DNA from: Chlorocebus sabaeus
Taxonomy: Eukaryota > Chordata > Mammalia > Primates > Cercopithecidae
Direction of reading: 5' to 3'
DNA: 64,000 nucleotides
Assembly (NCBI RefSeq): GCF_047675955.1
Contig: NW_027327412.1
Coordinates: forward strand, 1,364,001-1,428,000
The translations under genes and the position numbers were made by a program. Below, in pieces: positions 36,224 to 49,124 of the stretch. Position 1 is the first letter of the stretch, and the number at the start of each line of letters is the position of its first letter. The notes under the pieces were generated by a model. That model made no database searches, was not told the DNA's origin, and saw nothing but the letters and a program-made list of their open reading frames with translations.

Positions 36224-37083
36224 AAGCTTCTTTCCAGTTTTGAACGGAAGATATTTCCTTTTTCACCATAGCCCTCTATGGGCTTCCAAATATCCCTTTG
36301 CCAATTCCACCAGAATAGCCTTAGCGAAAGGCTTCTTGAACGGAAAAATGTAACTCTATGAGATGAATTAACAGAACACAGAGCAGTTTCTCAGAAAGCT
36401 TCTTTCCAGTTTTGAAAGGAAGATAATTCCTTTTTCACCAGAGCCCTCTATGGACTTCCAAATATCCCTTTGCCAAATCCACAAGAACAGCCTTAGGGAA
36501 AGGCTTCTTGAAGGGAAAGATGTAACTCTGTGAGATGAATTGACAGAACACAGAGCAGTTTCTCAGAAAGCTTCTTTCCAATTTTGAACGGAAGATATTT
36601 CCTCTTGCACCATAGCCATCTGTGGGCTTCCAAATATCCCTTTGCCAATTCCACAAGAACAGCCTTAGTGGAAGGCTTCTTGAAGGAAAAGATGAAACTC
36701 TGTGAGATGAATTAACAGAACACAGAGCAGTTTCTCCGAATGCTTCTTTCGAGTTTTGAACGGAAGATATTTCCTTTTTCACGTTAGCCCTCTATGGGCT
36801 TCGAAATATCACTTTGCCAATTCCACAAGAACAGCCTTAGGGAAAGGCTTCTTGAAGTGAAAGATGTAACTCTGTGTGATAAATTAACAGAACACAGAAC
36901 AGTTTCTCACAAAGCTTCTCTCCACGTTTGAACGGAAGATATTTCCTTTTTCACCATAGCCTTCTATGGGCTTCCAAATATCCCTTTACCAATTCCACAA
37001 GAACAACCTTAGCGAAAGGCTCCTTGAAGGGAAAGATGTAACTCTGTGAGATGAATTAACAGAACACTGAGCAGTTTCTCAGA
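35535..37083 (-). repeat. Long-range duplicate, copy 1 (partner at 62024)
   Basis: Nine monomers (y-17-18-19-1-2-3-4-16) share private marks with the stretch about 26.5 kb to the right: GGAAGTTATTTCC, CAGCCATAGCG, AAAACTTCTCTTCA, CTCTATGAG and TTCGAAATATCAC. Confidence 0.78.
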
Positions 37084-40007
37084 AAGCTTCTTTCCAGTTT
37101 TGAACGGAAGATATTTCCTTTTTCACCATAGCCCTCTGTAGGGCTTCCAAATATCCCTTTGCCAATTCCACAAGAACAGCCTTAGAGAAAGGCTTCTTGA
37201 AGGGAAAGATGTAACTCTGTGAGATGAATTAACAGAACACAGAGCAGTTTCTCAGAAAGCTTCTTTCCAGTTTTGAACGGAAGATATTTCCTTTTTCACA
37301 ATAGCCCTCTGTAGGGCTTCCAAATATCCCTTTGCCAATTCCACAAGAACAGCCTTAGCGAAAGTCTTCTTGAAGGGAAAGATGTAACTCTGTAAGATGA
37401 ATTAAGAGAACATAGAGCAGTTTCTCAGAAAGCTTCTTTCCAGTTTTGAACGGAAGATATTTCCTTTTTCACCATAGCCCTCTACGGGCTTCCAAATATC
37501 CCTTTGCCAATTCCACAAGAACAGCCTTAGCGAAAGGCTTCTTGAAGGGAGAGATGTAACTGTGTGAGATGAATTAACAGAACACAGAGCAGTTTCTCAG
37601 AAAGCTTCTTTCCAGTTTTGAACGGAAGATATTTCCTTTTTCACCATAGCCCTCTATGGGCTTCCAAATATCCCTTTGCCAATTCCGCCAGAATAGCCTT
37701 AGCCAAAGGCTTCTTGAACGGAAAAATGTAACTGTGTGAGATGAATTAACAGAACACGGAGCAGTTTCTCAGAAAGCTTCTTTCCAGTTTTGAAAGGAAG
37801 ATATTTCCTTTTTCACCATAGCCCTCTATGGACTTCATAATATCCCTTTGCCAAATCCACAAGAACAGCCTTAGGGAAAGGCTTCTTGAAGGGAAAGATG
37901 TAACTCTGTGAGATGAATTGACAGAACACAGAGCAGTTTCTCAGAAAGCTTCTTTCCAGTTTTGAACGGAAGATATTCCTTTTTCAAGATAGCCCTCTAT
38001 GGGCTTCCAAATATCCCTTTGCCAATTCCACAAGAACAGCCTTAGCGAAAGGCTTCTTGAACGGTAAAATGTAATTCTGTGAGATGAATTAAAACAACAC
38101 AGAGTAGTTTCTCAGAAAGCTTCTTTCCAGTTTTGAACGGAAGATATTTCCTTTTTCACCATAGCCCTCTATGGACTTCCAAATATCCCTTTGTCAAATG
38201 CACAAGAACAGCCTTAGCGAAAGGCTTCTGGAAGGGAAAGATGTAACTCTGTGAGATGAATTAACAGAACACAGAGCAGTTTCTCAGAAAGCTTCTTTCC
38301 AGTTTTGAACGGAAGATATTTCCTTTTTCACCATAGCCCTCTATGGGCTTCCAAATATCCCTTTGCCAATTCCACAAGAACAGCCTTAGCGAAAGGCTTC
38401 TTAAACGGAAAGATGTAACTCTGTGAGATGAATTAACAGAACACAGAGCAGTTTCTCAGAAAGCTTCTTTCCAGTTTTGAACGGAAGATATTTCCTCTTG
38501 CACCATAGCCGTCTGTGGGCTTCCAAATATCCCTTTGCGAATTCCACAAGAACAGCCTTAGCGAAAGGCTTCTTGAAGGGAAAGATGTAACTCTGTGAGA
38601 TGAATTAACAGAACACAGAGCAGTTTCTCAGAAAGCTTCTTTCCAGTTTTGAATGGAAGATATTTCCTTTTTCACGATAGCCCTTTATGGGCTTCCAAAT
38701 ATCCCTTTACCAATTCCACAAGAACAACCTTAGCGAAAGGCTTCTTGAAGGGAAAGATGTAACTCTGTAAGATGAATTAACAGAACACAGAGCAGTGTCT
38801 CAGAAAGCTTCTTTCCAGTTTTGAACGGAAGATATTTCCTCTTGCACCATAGCCGTCTGTGGGCTTCCAAATATCCCTTTGCCAATTCCACAACAACAGC
38901 CTTAGCGGAAGGCTTCTTCAAGGGAAAGATGTAACTCTGTGAGATGAATTAAGAGAACACAGAGCACTTTCTCAGAAAGCTTCTTTCCAGTTTTGAACGG
39001 AAGATATTTCCTTTTTCACGATAGCCCTCTATGGGCTTCCAAATATCCCTTTAACACTTCTACAAGAACAACTTAGCGAAAGGCTCCTTGAAGGGAAAGA
39101 TGTAACTCTGTGAGATGAATTAATAGAACACAGAGCAGTTTCTCAGAAAGCGTCTTTCCAGTTTTGAACGGAAGATATTTCCTTTTTCACCATAGCCCTC
39201 TATGGGCTTCCAAATATCCCTTTGCCTATTCCACAAGATCAGCCTTAGCGAAAGGCTTCTTGAAGGGAAAGATGTAACTCTGTGAGATGAATTAACAGAA
39301 CACAGAGCAGTTTCTCAGAAAGCTTCTTTCCAGTTTTGAACGGAAGATATTTCCTTTTTCAGCATAGCCCTCTATGGGCTTCCAAATATCCCTTTGCCAA
39401 TTCCACAAAAACAGCCTTAGCGTAAGGCTCCTTGAAGGGAAAGATGTAACTCTGTGAGATGAATTAACAGAATACAGAGCAGTTTCTCAGAAAGCTTCTT
39501 TCCAGTTTTGAACGGAGGATATTTCCTTTTTCACCATAGCCCTCTAGGGACTTCCAAATATCCCTTTGCCAATTCCACAAGAACAGCCTTAGCGAAAAGT
39601 TTCTTGAAGGGAAAGATGTAACTCTGTGAGATGAATTCACAGAACACAGAACAGTTTCTCAGAAAACTTCTCTCCAGGTTTGAACGGAAGATATTTCCTT
39701 TTTCACCATAGCCCTCTATGGGCTTCCAAATATCCCTTTTCCAATTCCACAAGAACAGCCTTAGCGAAAGGCTTCTTGAAGTGAAAGATGTAACTCTGTA
39801 AGATGAATTAACAGAACATAGAGCAGTTTCTCAGAAAGCTTCTTTCCAGTTTTGAACGGAAGATATTTCCTTTTTCACCATAGACCTCTATGGGCTTCCA
39901 AATATCACTTTGCCAATTCCACAAGAACAGCCTTAGCGAAAGGCTTCTTTAACGGAAAATTGTAACTCTGTGAGATGAATTAACAGATCACAGAGCAGTT
40001 TCTCAGA
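36224..40007 (-). repeat. HOR unit 11: 22-mer (3784 bp)
   Basis: Order: 1-2-3-4-16-a-b/d-e-f-g-h-i-14''-15-l-m-n-o-p-17-18-19. This is the third carrier of the a-n set, here with types o and p added and type c missing. Four one-base indels cancel: two gains in a and b/d, losses in h and in n (ACAACTTAGCG at about 39069). Private marks are ACCAGAGCC (about 36438), CTTCTGGAAG (about 38226) and CTAGGGAC (about 39544). Confidence 0.83.
37257..37429 (-). repeat. Hybrid monomer b/d (173 bp)
   Basis: It opens as type b (CACAATAG, CTCTGTAGGGC) and ends as type d (GCGAAAGTC, CTGTAAG, ATTAAGAGAAC, ACATAGAG). Type c, which stands between b and d at 20-22 and 29 kb, is gone. The long first half fixes the extra base. 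Confidence 0.78.
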
Positions 40008-41727
40008 AAGCTTCTTTCCAGTTTTGAACGGAAGATATTTCCTTTTTCACCATAGCCCTCTATGGGCTTCCAAATATCCCTTTGCCAATTCCACCAGAAT
40101 AGCCTTAGCGAAAGGCTTCTTGAACGGAAAAATGTAACTCTGTGAGATGAATTAACAGAACACAGAGCAGTTTCTCAGAAAGCTTCTTTCCAGTTTTGAA
40201 AGGAAGATAATTCCTTTTTCACCATAGCCCTCTATGGACTTCCAAATATCCCTTTGCCAAATCCACAAGAACAGCCTTAGGGAAAGGCTTCTTGAAGGGA
40301 AAGATGTAACTCTGTGAGATGAATTGACAGAACACAGAGCAGTTTCTCAGAAAGCTTCTTTCCAGTTTTGTGCGGAAGATATTTCCTCTTGCACCATAGC
40401 CGTCTGTGGGCTTCCAAATATCCCTTTGCCAATTCCACAAGAACAGCCTTAGTGGAAGGCTTCTTGAAGGAAAAGATGAAACTCTGTGAGATGAATTAAC
40501 AGAACACAGAGCAGTTTCTCCGAATGCTTCTTTCCAGTTTTGAACGGAAGATATTTCCTTTTTCACGTTAGCCCTCTATGGGCTTCCAAATATCACTTTG
40601 CCAATTCCACAAGAACAGCCTTAGGGAAAGGCTTCTTGAAGTGAAAGATGTAACTCTGTGTGATAAATTAACAGAACACAGAACAGTTTCTCACAAAGCT
40701 TCTCTCCAGGTTTGAACGGAAGATATTTCCTTTTTCACCATAGCCTTCTATGGGCTTCCAAATATCCCTTTTCCAATTCCACAAGAACAGCCTTAGCGAA
40801 AGGCTTCTTGAAGTCAAAGATGTAACTCTGTGAGATGAATTAACAGAACACAGAGCAGTTTCTCAGAAAGCTTCTTTCCAGTTTTGAACGGAAGATATTT
40901 CCTTTTTCACCATAGCCCTCTATGGGCTTCCAAATATCACTTTGCCAATTCCACCAGAACAGACTTAGCGAAAGGCTTCTTGAACGGAAAAATGTAACTC
41001 TGTGAGATGAATTAACAGAACACAGAGCAGTTTCTCAGAAAGCTTCTTTCCAGTTTTGAACGGAAGATATTTCCTTTCTCACCATAGCCCTCTATGGACT
41101 TCCAAATATCACTTTGCCAAATCCACAAGAACAGCCTTAGCGAAAGTCTTCTTGAAGGGAAAGATGTAACTCTGTGAGATGAATTAACAGAACACAGAGC
41201 AGTTTCTCAGAAAGCTTCTTTCCAGTTTTGAACGGAATATGTTTCCTTTTTCACCATACCCCTCTATGGGCTTCCAAATATCCCTTTGCCAATTCCACCA
41301 GAACAGCGTTAGCGAAAGGCTTCTTGAACGGAAAAATGTAACTGTGTGAGATGAATCAACAGAACACAGAGCAGTTTCTCAGAAAGCTTCTTTCCAGTTT
41401 TGAACGGAAGATATTTCCTTTTTCACGATACCCCTCTATGGACTTCCAAATATCCCTTTGCCAAATCCACAAGAACAGCCTTAGCGAAAGGCTTCTTGAA
41501 GGGAAAGTTGTAACTCTGTGCGATGAATAGACAGAACACAGAGCAATTTCTCAGAAAGCTTCTTTCCAGTTTTGAAAGGTAGATATTTCCTTTTTCACCA
41601 TAGCCCTCTATGGGCTTCCAAATATCCCTTTGCTAATTCCACAAGAACAGCCTTAGCGAAAGGCATCTTGAAGGGAAAGATGTAACTCTGTGAGATGAAT
41701 TAACAGAACACAGAGCAGTTTCTCAGA
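39320..41727 (-). repeat. Block A of the A-B-C-A'-C' duplication
   Basis: Types p-17-18-19-1-2-3-4-5-6-7-8-8b-8c recur at about 4816 bp offset with shared rare marks: AAAAACAGCC with GCGTAAGG, GGAGGATATTTCC, CTAGGGAC, TTTTGTGCGG, TTTCTCACC, CACGATACCCC, AAGTTGTAAC and TGTGCGATG. The first part of p differs between the copies (CAGCATAG here, CACCATAG in A'), so the left edge is inside p. Confidence 0.87.
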
Positions 41728-42416
41728 AAGCTTCTTTCCAGTTTTGAACGGAAGATATTTCCTCTTGCACGATAGCCCTCTGTGGGCTTCCAAATATCCC
41801 TTTGCCAATTCCACAAGAACAGCCTTAGCGAAAGGCTTCTTGAAGGGAAAGATGTAACTCTGTGAGATGAATTGACAGAACACAGAGCAGTTTCTCAGAA
41901 AGCTTCTTTCCAGTTTTGAACGGAAGATATTTCCTTTTTCACCATAGCCCTCTATGGGCTTCCAAATATCCCTTTGCCAATTCCACAAGAACAGCCTTAG
42001 CGAAAGGCTTCTTGAAGGGAAAGATGTAACACTGTGAGATGAATTAACAGAACACAGAGCAGTTTCTCAGAAAGCTTCTTTCCAGTTTTGAACGGAAGAT
42101 ATTTCCCTTTTCAGCATAGCCCTCTACGGGCTTCCAAATATCCCTTTGCCAATTCCACAAGAACAGCCTTAGCGAAAGGCTTCTTGAAGGGAAAGATGTA
42201 ACTCTGTGAGATGAATTAACAGAACACAGAGCAGTTTCTCAGAAAGCTTCTTTCCAGTTTTGAACGGAAGATATTTCCTTTTTCACCATAGGCCTCTGTA
42301 GGGCTTCCAAATATCCCTTTGCCAATTCCACAAGAACAGCCTTAGCAAAAGGCTTCTTTAACGGAAAATTGTAACTCTGTGAGATGAATTAACAGATCAC
42401 AGAGCAGTTTCTCAGA
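40008..42416 (-). repeat. HOR unit 12: 14-mer (2409 bp)
   Basis: Order: 1-2-3-4-5-6-7-8-8b-8c-8d-x-9-y/19. Monomer 6 lacks the CTATGCGC mark (it has CTATGGGC) but keeps CACTTTGCC and AGAACAGAC. The last monomer combines y (ATAGGCCTCTGTAGGGC) with the type-19 half (TTTAACGGAAAATTG, CAGATCAC). Confidence 0.85.
41728..42243 (-). repeat. Block B (3 monomers, absent from the second copy)
   Basis: Types 8d-x-9 (516 bp) lie between blocks A and C. In the A'C' copy, 8c is followed directly by y, so B is the only difference in order between the two copies. Confidence 0.84.
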
Positions 42417-44136
42417 AAGCTTCTTTCCAGTTTTGAACGGAAGATATTTCCTTTTTCACCATAGCCCTCTATGGGCTTCCAAATATCCCTTTGCCAATTC
42501 CACCAGCATAGCCTTAGCGAAAGGCTTCTTGAACGGAAAAATGTAACTCTGTGAGATGAATTAACAGAACACAGAGCAGTTTCTCAGAAAGCTTCTTTCC
42601 AGTTTTGAAAGGAAGATAATTCCTTTTTCACCATAGCCCTCTATGGACTTCCAAATATCCCTTTGCCAAATCCACAAGAACAGCCTTAGCGAAAGGCTTC
42701 TTGAACGGAAAAATGTAACTCTGTGAGATGAATTAACAGAACACAGAGCAGTTTCTCAGAAGGCTTGTTTCCAGTTTTGAAAGGAAGATAATTCCTTTTT
42801 CACCATAGCCCTCTATGGACTTCCAAATATCCCTTTGCCAAATCCACAAGAACAGCCTTAGGGAAAGGCTTCTTGAAGGGAAAGATGTAACTCTGTGAGA
42901 TGAATTGACAGAACACAGAGCAGTTTCTCAGAAAGCTTCTTTCCAGTTTTGAACGGAAGATATTTCCTCTTGCACCATAGCCGTCTGTGGGCTTCCAAAT
43001 ATCCCTTTGCCATTTCCACAAGAACAGCCTTAGTGGAAGGCTTCTTGAAGGAAAAGATGAAACTCTGTGAGATGAATTAACAGAACACAGAGCAGTTTCT
43101 CCGAATGCTTCTTTCGAGTTTTGAACGGAAGATATTTCCTTTTTCACGTTAGCCCTCTATGGGCTTCCAAATATTACTTTGCCAATTAAACAAGAACAGC
43201 CTTAGGGAAAGGCTTCTTGAAGTGAAAGATGTAACTCTGTGTGATAAATTAACAGAACACAGAACAGTTTCTCACAAAGCTTCTCTCCAGGTTTGAACGG
43301 AAGATATTTCCTTTTTCACCATAGCCTTCTATGGGCTTCCAAATATCCCTTTTCCTATTCCACAAGAACAGCCTTAGCGAAAGGCTTCTTGAAGTCAAAG
43401 ATGTAACTCTGTGAGATGAATTAACAGAACACAGAGCAGTTTCTGAGAAAGCTTCTTTCCAGTTTTGAACGGAAGATATTTCCTCTTGCACCATAGCCGT
43501 CTGTGGGCTTCCAAATATCCCTTTGCCAATTCCACAAGAACAGCCTTAGCGAAAGGCTTCTTGAAGGGAAAGATGTAACTCTCTGAGATGAATTAACAGA
43601 ACACAGAGCAGTTTCTCAGAAAGCTTCTTTCCAGTTTTGAACGGAAGATATTTCCTTTTTCACCATAGCCCTCTATGGGCTTCCAAATGTCCCTTTGCCA
43701 ATTCCACAAGAACAGCCTTAGCAAAAGGATTCTTGAAGGGAAAGATGTAACTCTGTGAGATGAATTAACAGAACACAGAGCAGTTTCTCAGAAACCTTGT
43801 TTCCAGTTTTGAACGGAAGATATTTCCTCTTGCACCATAGCCGTCTGTGGGCTTCCAAATATCCCTTTGCCAATTCCACAAGAACAGCCTTAGCGAAAGG
43901 CTTCTTGAAGGGAAAGATGTAACTCTGTGAGATGAATTAACAGAACACAGAGCAGTTTCTCAGAAAGCTTCTTTCCAGTTTTGAACGGAAGATATTTCCT
44001 TTTTCACGATAGCCCTCTATGGGCTTCCAAATATCCCTTTACCAATTCCACAAGAACAACCTTATCGAAAGGCTCCTTGAAGGGAAAGATGTAACTCTGT
44101 GAGATGAACTAACAGAACACAGAGCAGTTTCTCAGA
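42244..44136 (-). repeat. Block C of the A-B-C-A'-C' duplication
   Basis: Types y/19-1-2/1-2-3-4-13-15-14-15-16 (1893 bp) recur at 4300 bp offset. Shared rare marks are ACCAGCATAGCC, AAGGCTTGTTTCC, ATATTACTTTG, ATTAAACAAG, TTTCTGAGAAAGC, CTCTCTGAG and GATGAACTAAC. Confidence 0.87.
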
Positions 44137-44823
44137 AAGCTTCTTTCCAGTTTTGAACGGAAGATATTTCCTTTTTCACCATAGCCCTCTATGGGCTTCC
44201 AAATATCCCTTTGCCAATTCCACAAAAACAGCCTTAGCGTAAGGCTCCTTGAAGGGAAAGATGTAACTCTGTGAGATGAATAACAGAATACAGAGCAGTT
44301 TCTCAGAAAGCTTCTTTCCAGTTTTGAACGGAGGATATTTCCTTTTTCACCATAGCCCTCTAGGGACTTCCAAATATCCCTTTGCCAATTCCACAAGAAC
44401 AGCCTTAGCGAAAAGTTTCTTGAAGGGAAAGATGTAACTCTGTGAGATGAATTCACAGAACACAGAACAGTTTCTCAGAAAACTTCTCTCCAGGTTTGAA
44501 CGGAAGATATTTCCTTTTTCACCATAGCCCTCTATGGGCTTCCAAATATCCCTTTTCCAATTCCACAAGAACAGCCTTAGCGAAAGGCTTCTTGAAGTGA
44601 AAGATGTAACTCTGTAAGATGAATTAACAGAACATAGAGCAGTTTCTCAGAAAGCTTCTTTCCAGTTTTGAACGGAAGATATTTCCTTTTTCACCATAGA
44701 CCTCTATGGGCTTCCAAATATCACTTTGCCAATTCCACAAGAACAGCCTTAGCGAAAGGCTTCTTTAACGGAAAATTGTAACTCTGTGAGATGAATTAAC
44801 AGATCACAGAGCAGTTTCTCAGA
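42417..44823 (-). repeat. HOR unit 13: 14-mer (2407 bp)
   Basis: Order: 1-2/1-2-3-4-13-15-14-15-16-p-17-18-19. It is one base short because of GATGAATAACAG at about 44276 (type p). The start lies in block C and the end in A'. Confidence 0.84.
42589..42760 (-). repeat. Hybrid monomer 2/1, first copy
   Basis: It opens as type 2 (GAAAGGAAGATAATTCC, GGACTTCC, CCAAATCC) and ends as type 1 (TTAGCGAAAGG, TTGAACGGAAAAATG). A normal type 2 follows, whose HindIII site is changed to AGGCTT. This is the one-monomer gain that mirrors the 2/3 loss elsewhere. Confidence 0.78.
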
Positions 44824-46543
44824 AAGCTTCTTTCCAGTTTTGAACGGAAGATATTTCCTTTTTCACCATAGCCCTCTATGGGCTTCCAAATATCCCTTTG
44901 CCAATTCCACCAGAATAGCCTTAGCGAAAGGCTTCTTGAACGGAAAAATGTAACTCTGTGAGATGAATTAACAGAACACAGAGCAGTTTCTCAGAAAGCT
45001 TCTTTCCAGTTTTGAAAGGAAGATAATTCCTTTTTCACCATAGCCCTCTATGGACTTCCAAATATCCCTTTGCCAAATCCACAAGAACAGCCTTAGGGAA
45101 AGGCTTCTTGAAGGGAAAGATGTAACTCTGTGAGATGAATTGACAGAACACAGAGCAGTTTCTCAGAAAGCTTCTTTCCAGTTTTGTGCGGAAGATATTT
45201 CCTCTTGCACCATAGCCGTCTGTGGGCTTCCAAATATCCCTTTGCCAATTCCACAAGAACAGCCTTAGTGGAAGGCTTCTTGAAGGAAAAGATGAAACTC
45301 TGTGAGATGAATTAACAGAACACAGAGCAGTTTCTCCGAATGCTTCTTTCCAGTTTTGAACGGAAGATATTTCCTTTTTCACGTTAGCCCTCTATGGGCT
45401 TCCAAATATCACTTTGCCAATTCCACAAGAACAGCCTTAGGGAAAGGCTTCTTGAAGTGAAAGATGTAACTCTGTGTGATAAATTAACAGAACACAGAAC
45501 AGTTTCTCACAAAGCTTCTCTCCAGGTTTGAACGGAAGATATTTCCTTTTTCACCATAGCCTTCTATGGGCTTCCAAATATCCCTTTTCCAATTCCACAA
45601 GAACAGCCTTAGCGAAAGGCTTCTTGAAGTCAAAGATGTAACTCTGTGAGATGAATTAACAGAACACAGAGCAGTTTCTCAGAAAGCTTCTTTCCAGTTT
45701 TGAACGGAAGATATTTCCTTTTTCACCATAGCCCTCTATGGGCTTCCAAATATCACTTTGCCAATTCCACCAGAACAGACTTAGCGAAAGGCTTCTTGAA
45801 CGGAAAAATGTAACTCTGTGAGATGAATTAACAGAACACAGAGCAGTTTCTCAGAAAGCTTCTTTCCAGTTTTGAACGGAAGATATTTCCTTTCTCACCA
45901 TAGCCCTCTATGGACTTCCAAATATCACTTTGCCAAATCCACAAGAACAGCCTTAGCGAAAGTCTTCTTGAAGGGAAAGATGTAACTCTGTGAGATGAAT
46001 TAACAGAACACAGAGCAGTTTCTCAGAAAGCTTCTTTCCAGTTTTGAACGGAATATGTTTCCTTTTTCACCATACCCCTCTATGGGCTTCCAAATATCCC
46101 TTTGCCAATTCCACCAGAACAGCGTTAGCGAAAGGCTTCTTGAACGGAAAAATGTAACTGTGTGAGATGAATCAACAGAACACAGAGCAGTTTCTCAGAA
46201 AGCTTCTTTCCAGTTTTGAACGGAAGATATTTCCTTTTTCACGATACCCCTCTATGGACTTCCAAATATCCCTTTGCCAAATCCACAAGAACAGCCTTAG
46301 CGAAAGGCTTCTTGAAGGGAAAGTTGTAACTCTGTGCGATGAATAGACAGAACACAGAGCAATTTCTCAGAAAGCTTCTTTCCAGTTTTGAAAGGTAGAT
46401 ATTTCCTTTTTCACCATAGCCCTCTATGGGCTTCCAAATATCCCTTTGCTAATTCCACAAGAACAGCCTTAGCGAAAGGCATCTTGAAGGGAAAGATGTA
46501 ACTCTGTGAGATGAATTAACAGAACACAGAGCAGTTTCTCAGA
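44137..46543 (-). repeat. Block A' (second copy of A)
   Basis: This repeats 39320-41727 with the same rare marks (TTTTGTGCGG, TTTCTCACC, CACGATACCCC, TGTGCGATG) and is one base shorter. It follows block C directly and leads straight into C'. Confidence 0.87.
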
Positions 46544-46716
46544 AAGCTTCTTTCCAGTTTTGAACGGAAGATATTTCCTTTTTCACCATAGGCCTCTGTA
46601 GGGCTTCCAAATATCCCTTTGCCAATTCCACAAGAACAGCCTTAGCAAAAGGCTTCTTTAACGGAAAATTGTAACTCTGTGAGATGAATTAACAGATCAC
46701 AGAGCAGTTTCTCAGA
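44824..46716 (-). repeat. HOR unit 14: 11-mer (1893 bp), shortest in the window
   Basis: Order: 1-2-3-4-5-6-7-8-8b-8c-y/19. It equals unit 12 without 8d-x-9. The join is inside the monomer that follows GGCATCTTG (about 46489): the expected CTCTTGCACGATAG box is replaced by ATAGGCCTCTGTAGGGC. Confidence 0.86.
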
Positions 46717-48436
46717 AAGCTTCTTTCCAGTTTTGAACGGAAGATATTTCCTTTTTCACCATAGCCCTCTATGGGCTTCCAAATATCCCTTTGCCAATTC
46801 CACCAGCATAGCCTTAGCGAAAGGCTTCTTGAACGGAAAAATGTAACTCTGTGAGATGAATTAACAGAACACAGAGCAGTTTCTCAGAAAGCTTCTTTCC
46901 AGTTTTGAAAGGAAGATAATTCCTTTTTCACCATAGCCCTCTATGGACTTCCAAATATCCCTTTGCCAAATCCACAAGAACAGCCTTAGCGAAAGGCTTC
47001 TTGAACGGAAAAATGTAACTCTGTGAGATGAATTAACAGAACACAGAGCAGTTTCTCAGAAGGCTTGTTTCCAGTTTTGAAAGGAAGATAATTCCTTTTT
47101 CACCATAGCCCTCTATGGACTTCCAAATATCCCTTTGCCAAATCCACAAGAACAGCCTTAGGGAAAGGCTTCTTGAAGGGAAAGATGTAACTCTGTGAGA
47201 TGAATTGACAGAACACAGAGCAGTTTCTCAGAAAGCTTCTTTCCAGTTTTGAACGGAAGATATTTCCTCTTGCACCATAGCCGTCTGTGGGCTTCCAAAT
47301 ATCCCTTTGCCAATTCCACAAGAACAGCCTTAGTGGAAGGCTTCTTGAAGGAAAAGATGAAACTCTGTGAGATGAATTAACAGAACACAGAGCAGTTTCT
47401 CCGAATGCTTCTTTCGAGTTTTGAACGGAAGATATTTCCTTTTTCACGTTAGCCCTCTATGGGCTTCCAAATATTACTTTGCCAATTAAACAAGAACAGC
47501 CTTAGGGAAAGGCTTCTTGAAGTGAAAGATGTAACTCTGTGTGATAAATTAACAGAACACAGAACAGTTTCTCACAAAGCTTCTCTCCAGGTTTGAACGG
47601 AAGATATTTCCTTTTTCACCATAGCCTTCTATGGGCTTCCAAATATCCCTTTTCCTATTCCACAAGAACAGCCTTAGCGAAAGGCTTCTTGAAGTCAAAG
47701 ATGTAACTCTGTGAGATGAATTAACAGAACACAGAGCAGTTTCTGAGAAAGCTTCTTTCCAGTTTTGAACGGAAGATATTTCCTCTTGCACCATAGCCGT
47801 CTGTGGGCTTCCAAATATCCCTTTGCCAATTCCACAAGAACAGCCTTAGCGAAAGGCTTCTTGAAGGGAAAGATGTAACTCTCTGAGATGAATTAACAGA
47901 ACACAGAGCAGTTTCTCAGAAAGCTTCTTTCCAGTTTTGAACGGAAGATATTTCCTTTTTCACCATAGCCCTCTATGGGCTTCCAAATGTCCCTTTGCCA
48001 ATTCCACAAGAACAGCCTTAGCAAAAGGATTCTTGAAGGGAAAGATGTAACTCTGTGAGATGAATTAACAGAACACAGAGCAGTTTCTCAGAAACCTTGT
48101 TTCCAGTTTTGAACGGAAGATATTTCCTCTTGCACCATAGCCGTCTGTGGGCTTCCAAATATCCCTTTGCCAATTCCACAAGAACAGCCTTAGCGAAAGG
48201 CTTCTTGAAGGGAAAGATGTAACTCTGTGAGATGAATTAACAGAACACAGAGCAGTTTCTCAGAAAGCTTCTTTCCAGTTTTGAACGGAAGATATTTCCT
48301 TTTTCACGATAGCCCTCTATGGGCTTCCAAATATCCCTTTACCAATTCCACAAGAACAACCTTATCGAAAGGCTCCTTGAAGGGAAAGATGTAACTCTGT
48401 GAGATGAACTAACAGAACACAGAGCAGTTTCTCAGA
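46544..48436 (-). repeat. Block C' (second copy of C)
   Basis: This repeats 42244-44136 with equal length and the same rare marks (ACCAGCATAGCC, AAGGCTTGTTTCC, ATATTACTTTG, GATGAACTAAC). One difference seen is GCCAATTCC (about 47310), where C has GCCATTTCC. Confidence 0.87.
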
Positions 48437-49124
48437 AAGCTTCTTTCCAGTTTTGAACGGAAGATATTTCCTTTTTCACCATAGCCCTCTATGGGCTTCC
48501 AAATATCCCTTTGCCAATTCCACAAGAACAGCCTTAGCGAAAGGCTTCTTGAAGGGAAAGATGTAACTCTCTGAGATGAATTAACAGAACACAGAGCAGT
48601 TTCTCAGAAAGTTTCTTTCCAATTTTGAACGGAAGATATTTCCCTTTTCAGCATAGCCCTCTACGGGCTTCCAAATATCCCTTTGCCAATTCCACAAGAA
48701 CAGCCTTAGCGAAAAGCTTCTTGAAGGGAAAGATGTAACTCTGTGAGATGAATTCACAGAACACAGAACAGTTTCTCAGAAAACTTCTCTCCAGGTTTGA
48801 ACGGAAGATATTTCCTTTTTCACCATAGCCCTCTATGGGCTTCCAAATATCCCTTTTCCAATTCCACAAGAACAGCCTTAGCGAAAGGCTTCTTGAAGTG
48901 AAAGATGTAACTCTGTAAGATGAATTAACAGAATATAGAGCAGTTTCTCAGAAAGCTTCTTTCCAGTTTTGAACGGAAGATATTTCCTTTTTCACCATAG
49001 ACCTCTATGGGCTTCCAAATATCACTTTGCCAATTCCACAAGAACAGCCTTAGCGAAAGGCTTCTTTAACGGAAAATTGTAACTCTGTGAGATGAATTAA
49101 CAGATCACAGAGCAGTTTCTCAGA
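46717..49124 (-). repeat. HOR unit 15: 14-mer (2408 bp)
   Basis: Order: 1-2/1-2-3-4-13-15-14-15-16-x-17-18-19. It is the same as unit 13 except that x replaces p, which shows where the duplicated block ends. Private marks are AAAGTTTCTTTCC (about 48609) and GAATATAGAG (about 48931). Confidence 0.85.
46889..47060 (-). repeat. Hybrid monomer 2/1, second copy
   Basis: It has the same type-2 start and type-1 end as at 42589, and again is followed by AGGCTTGTTTCC. It was copied with block C. Confidence 0.78.
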
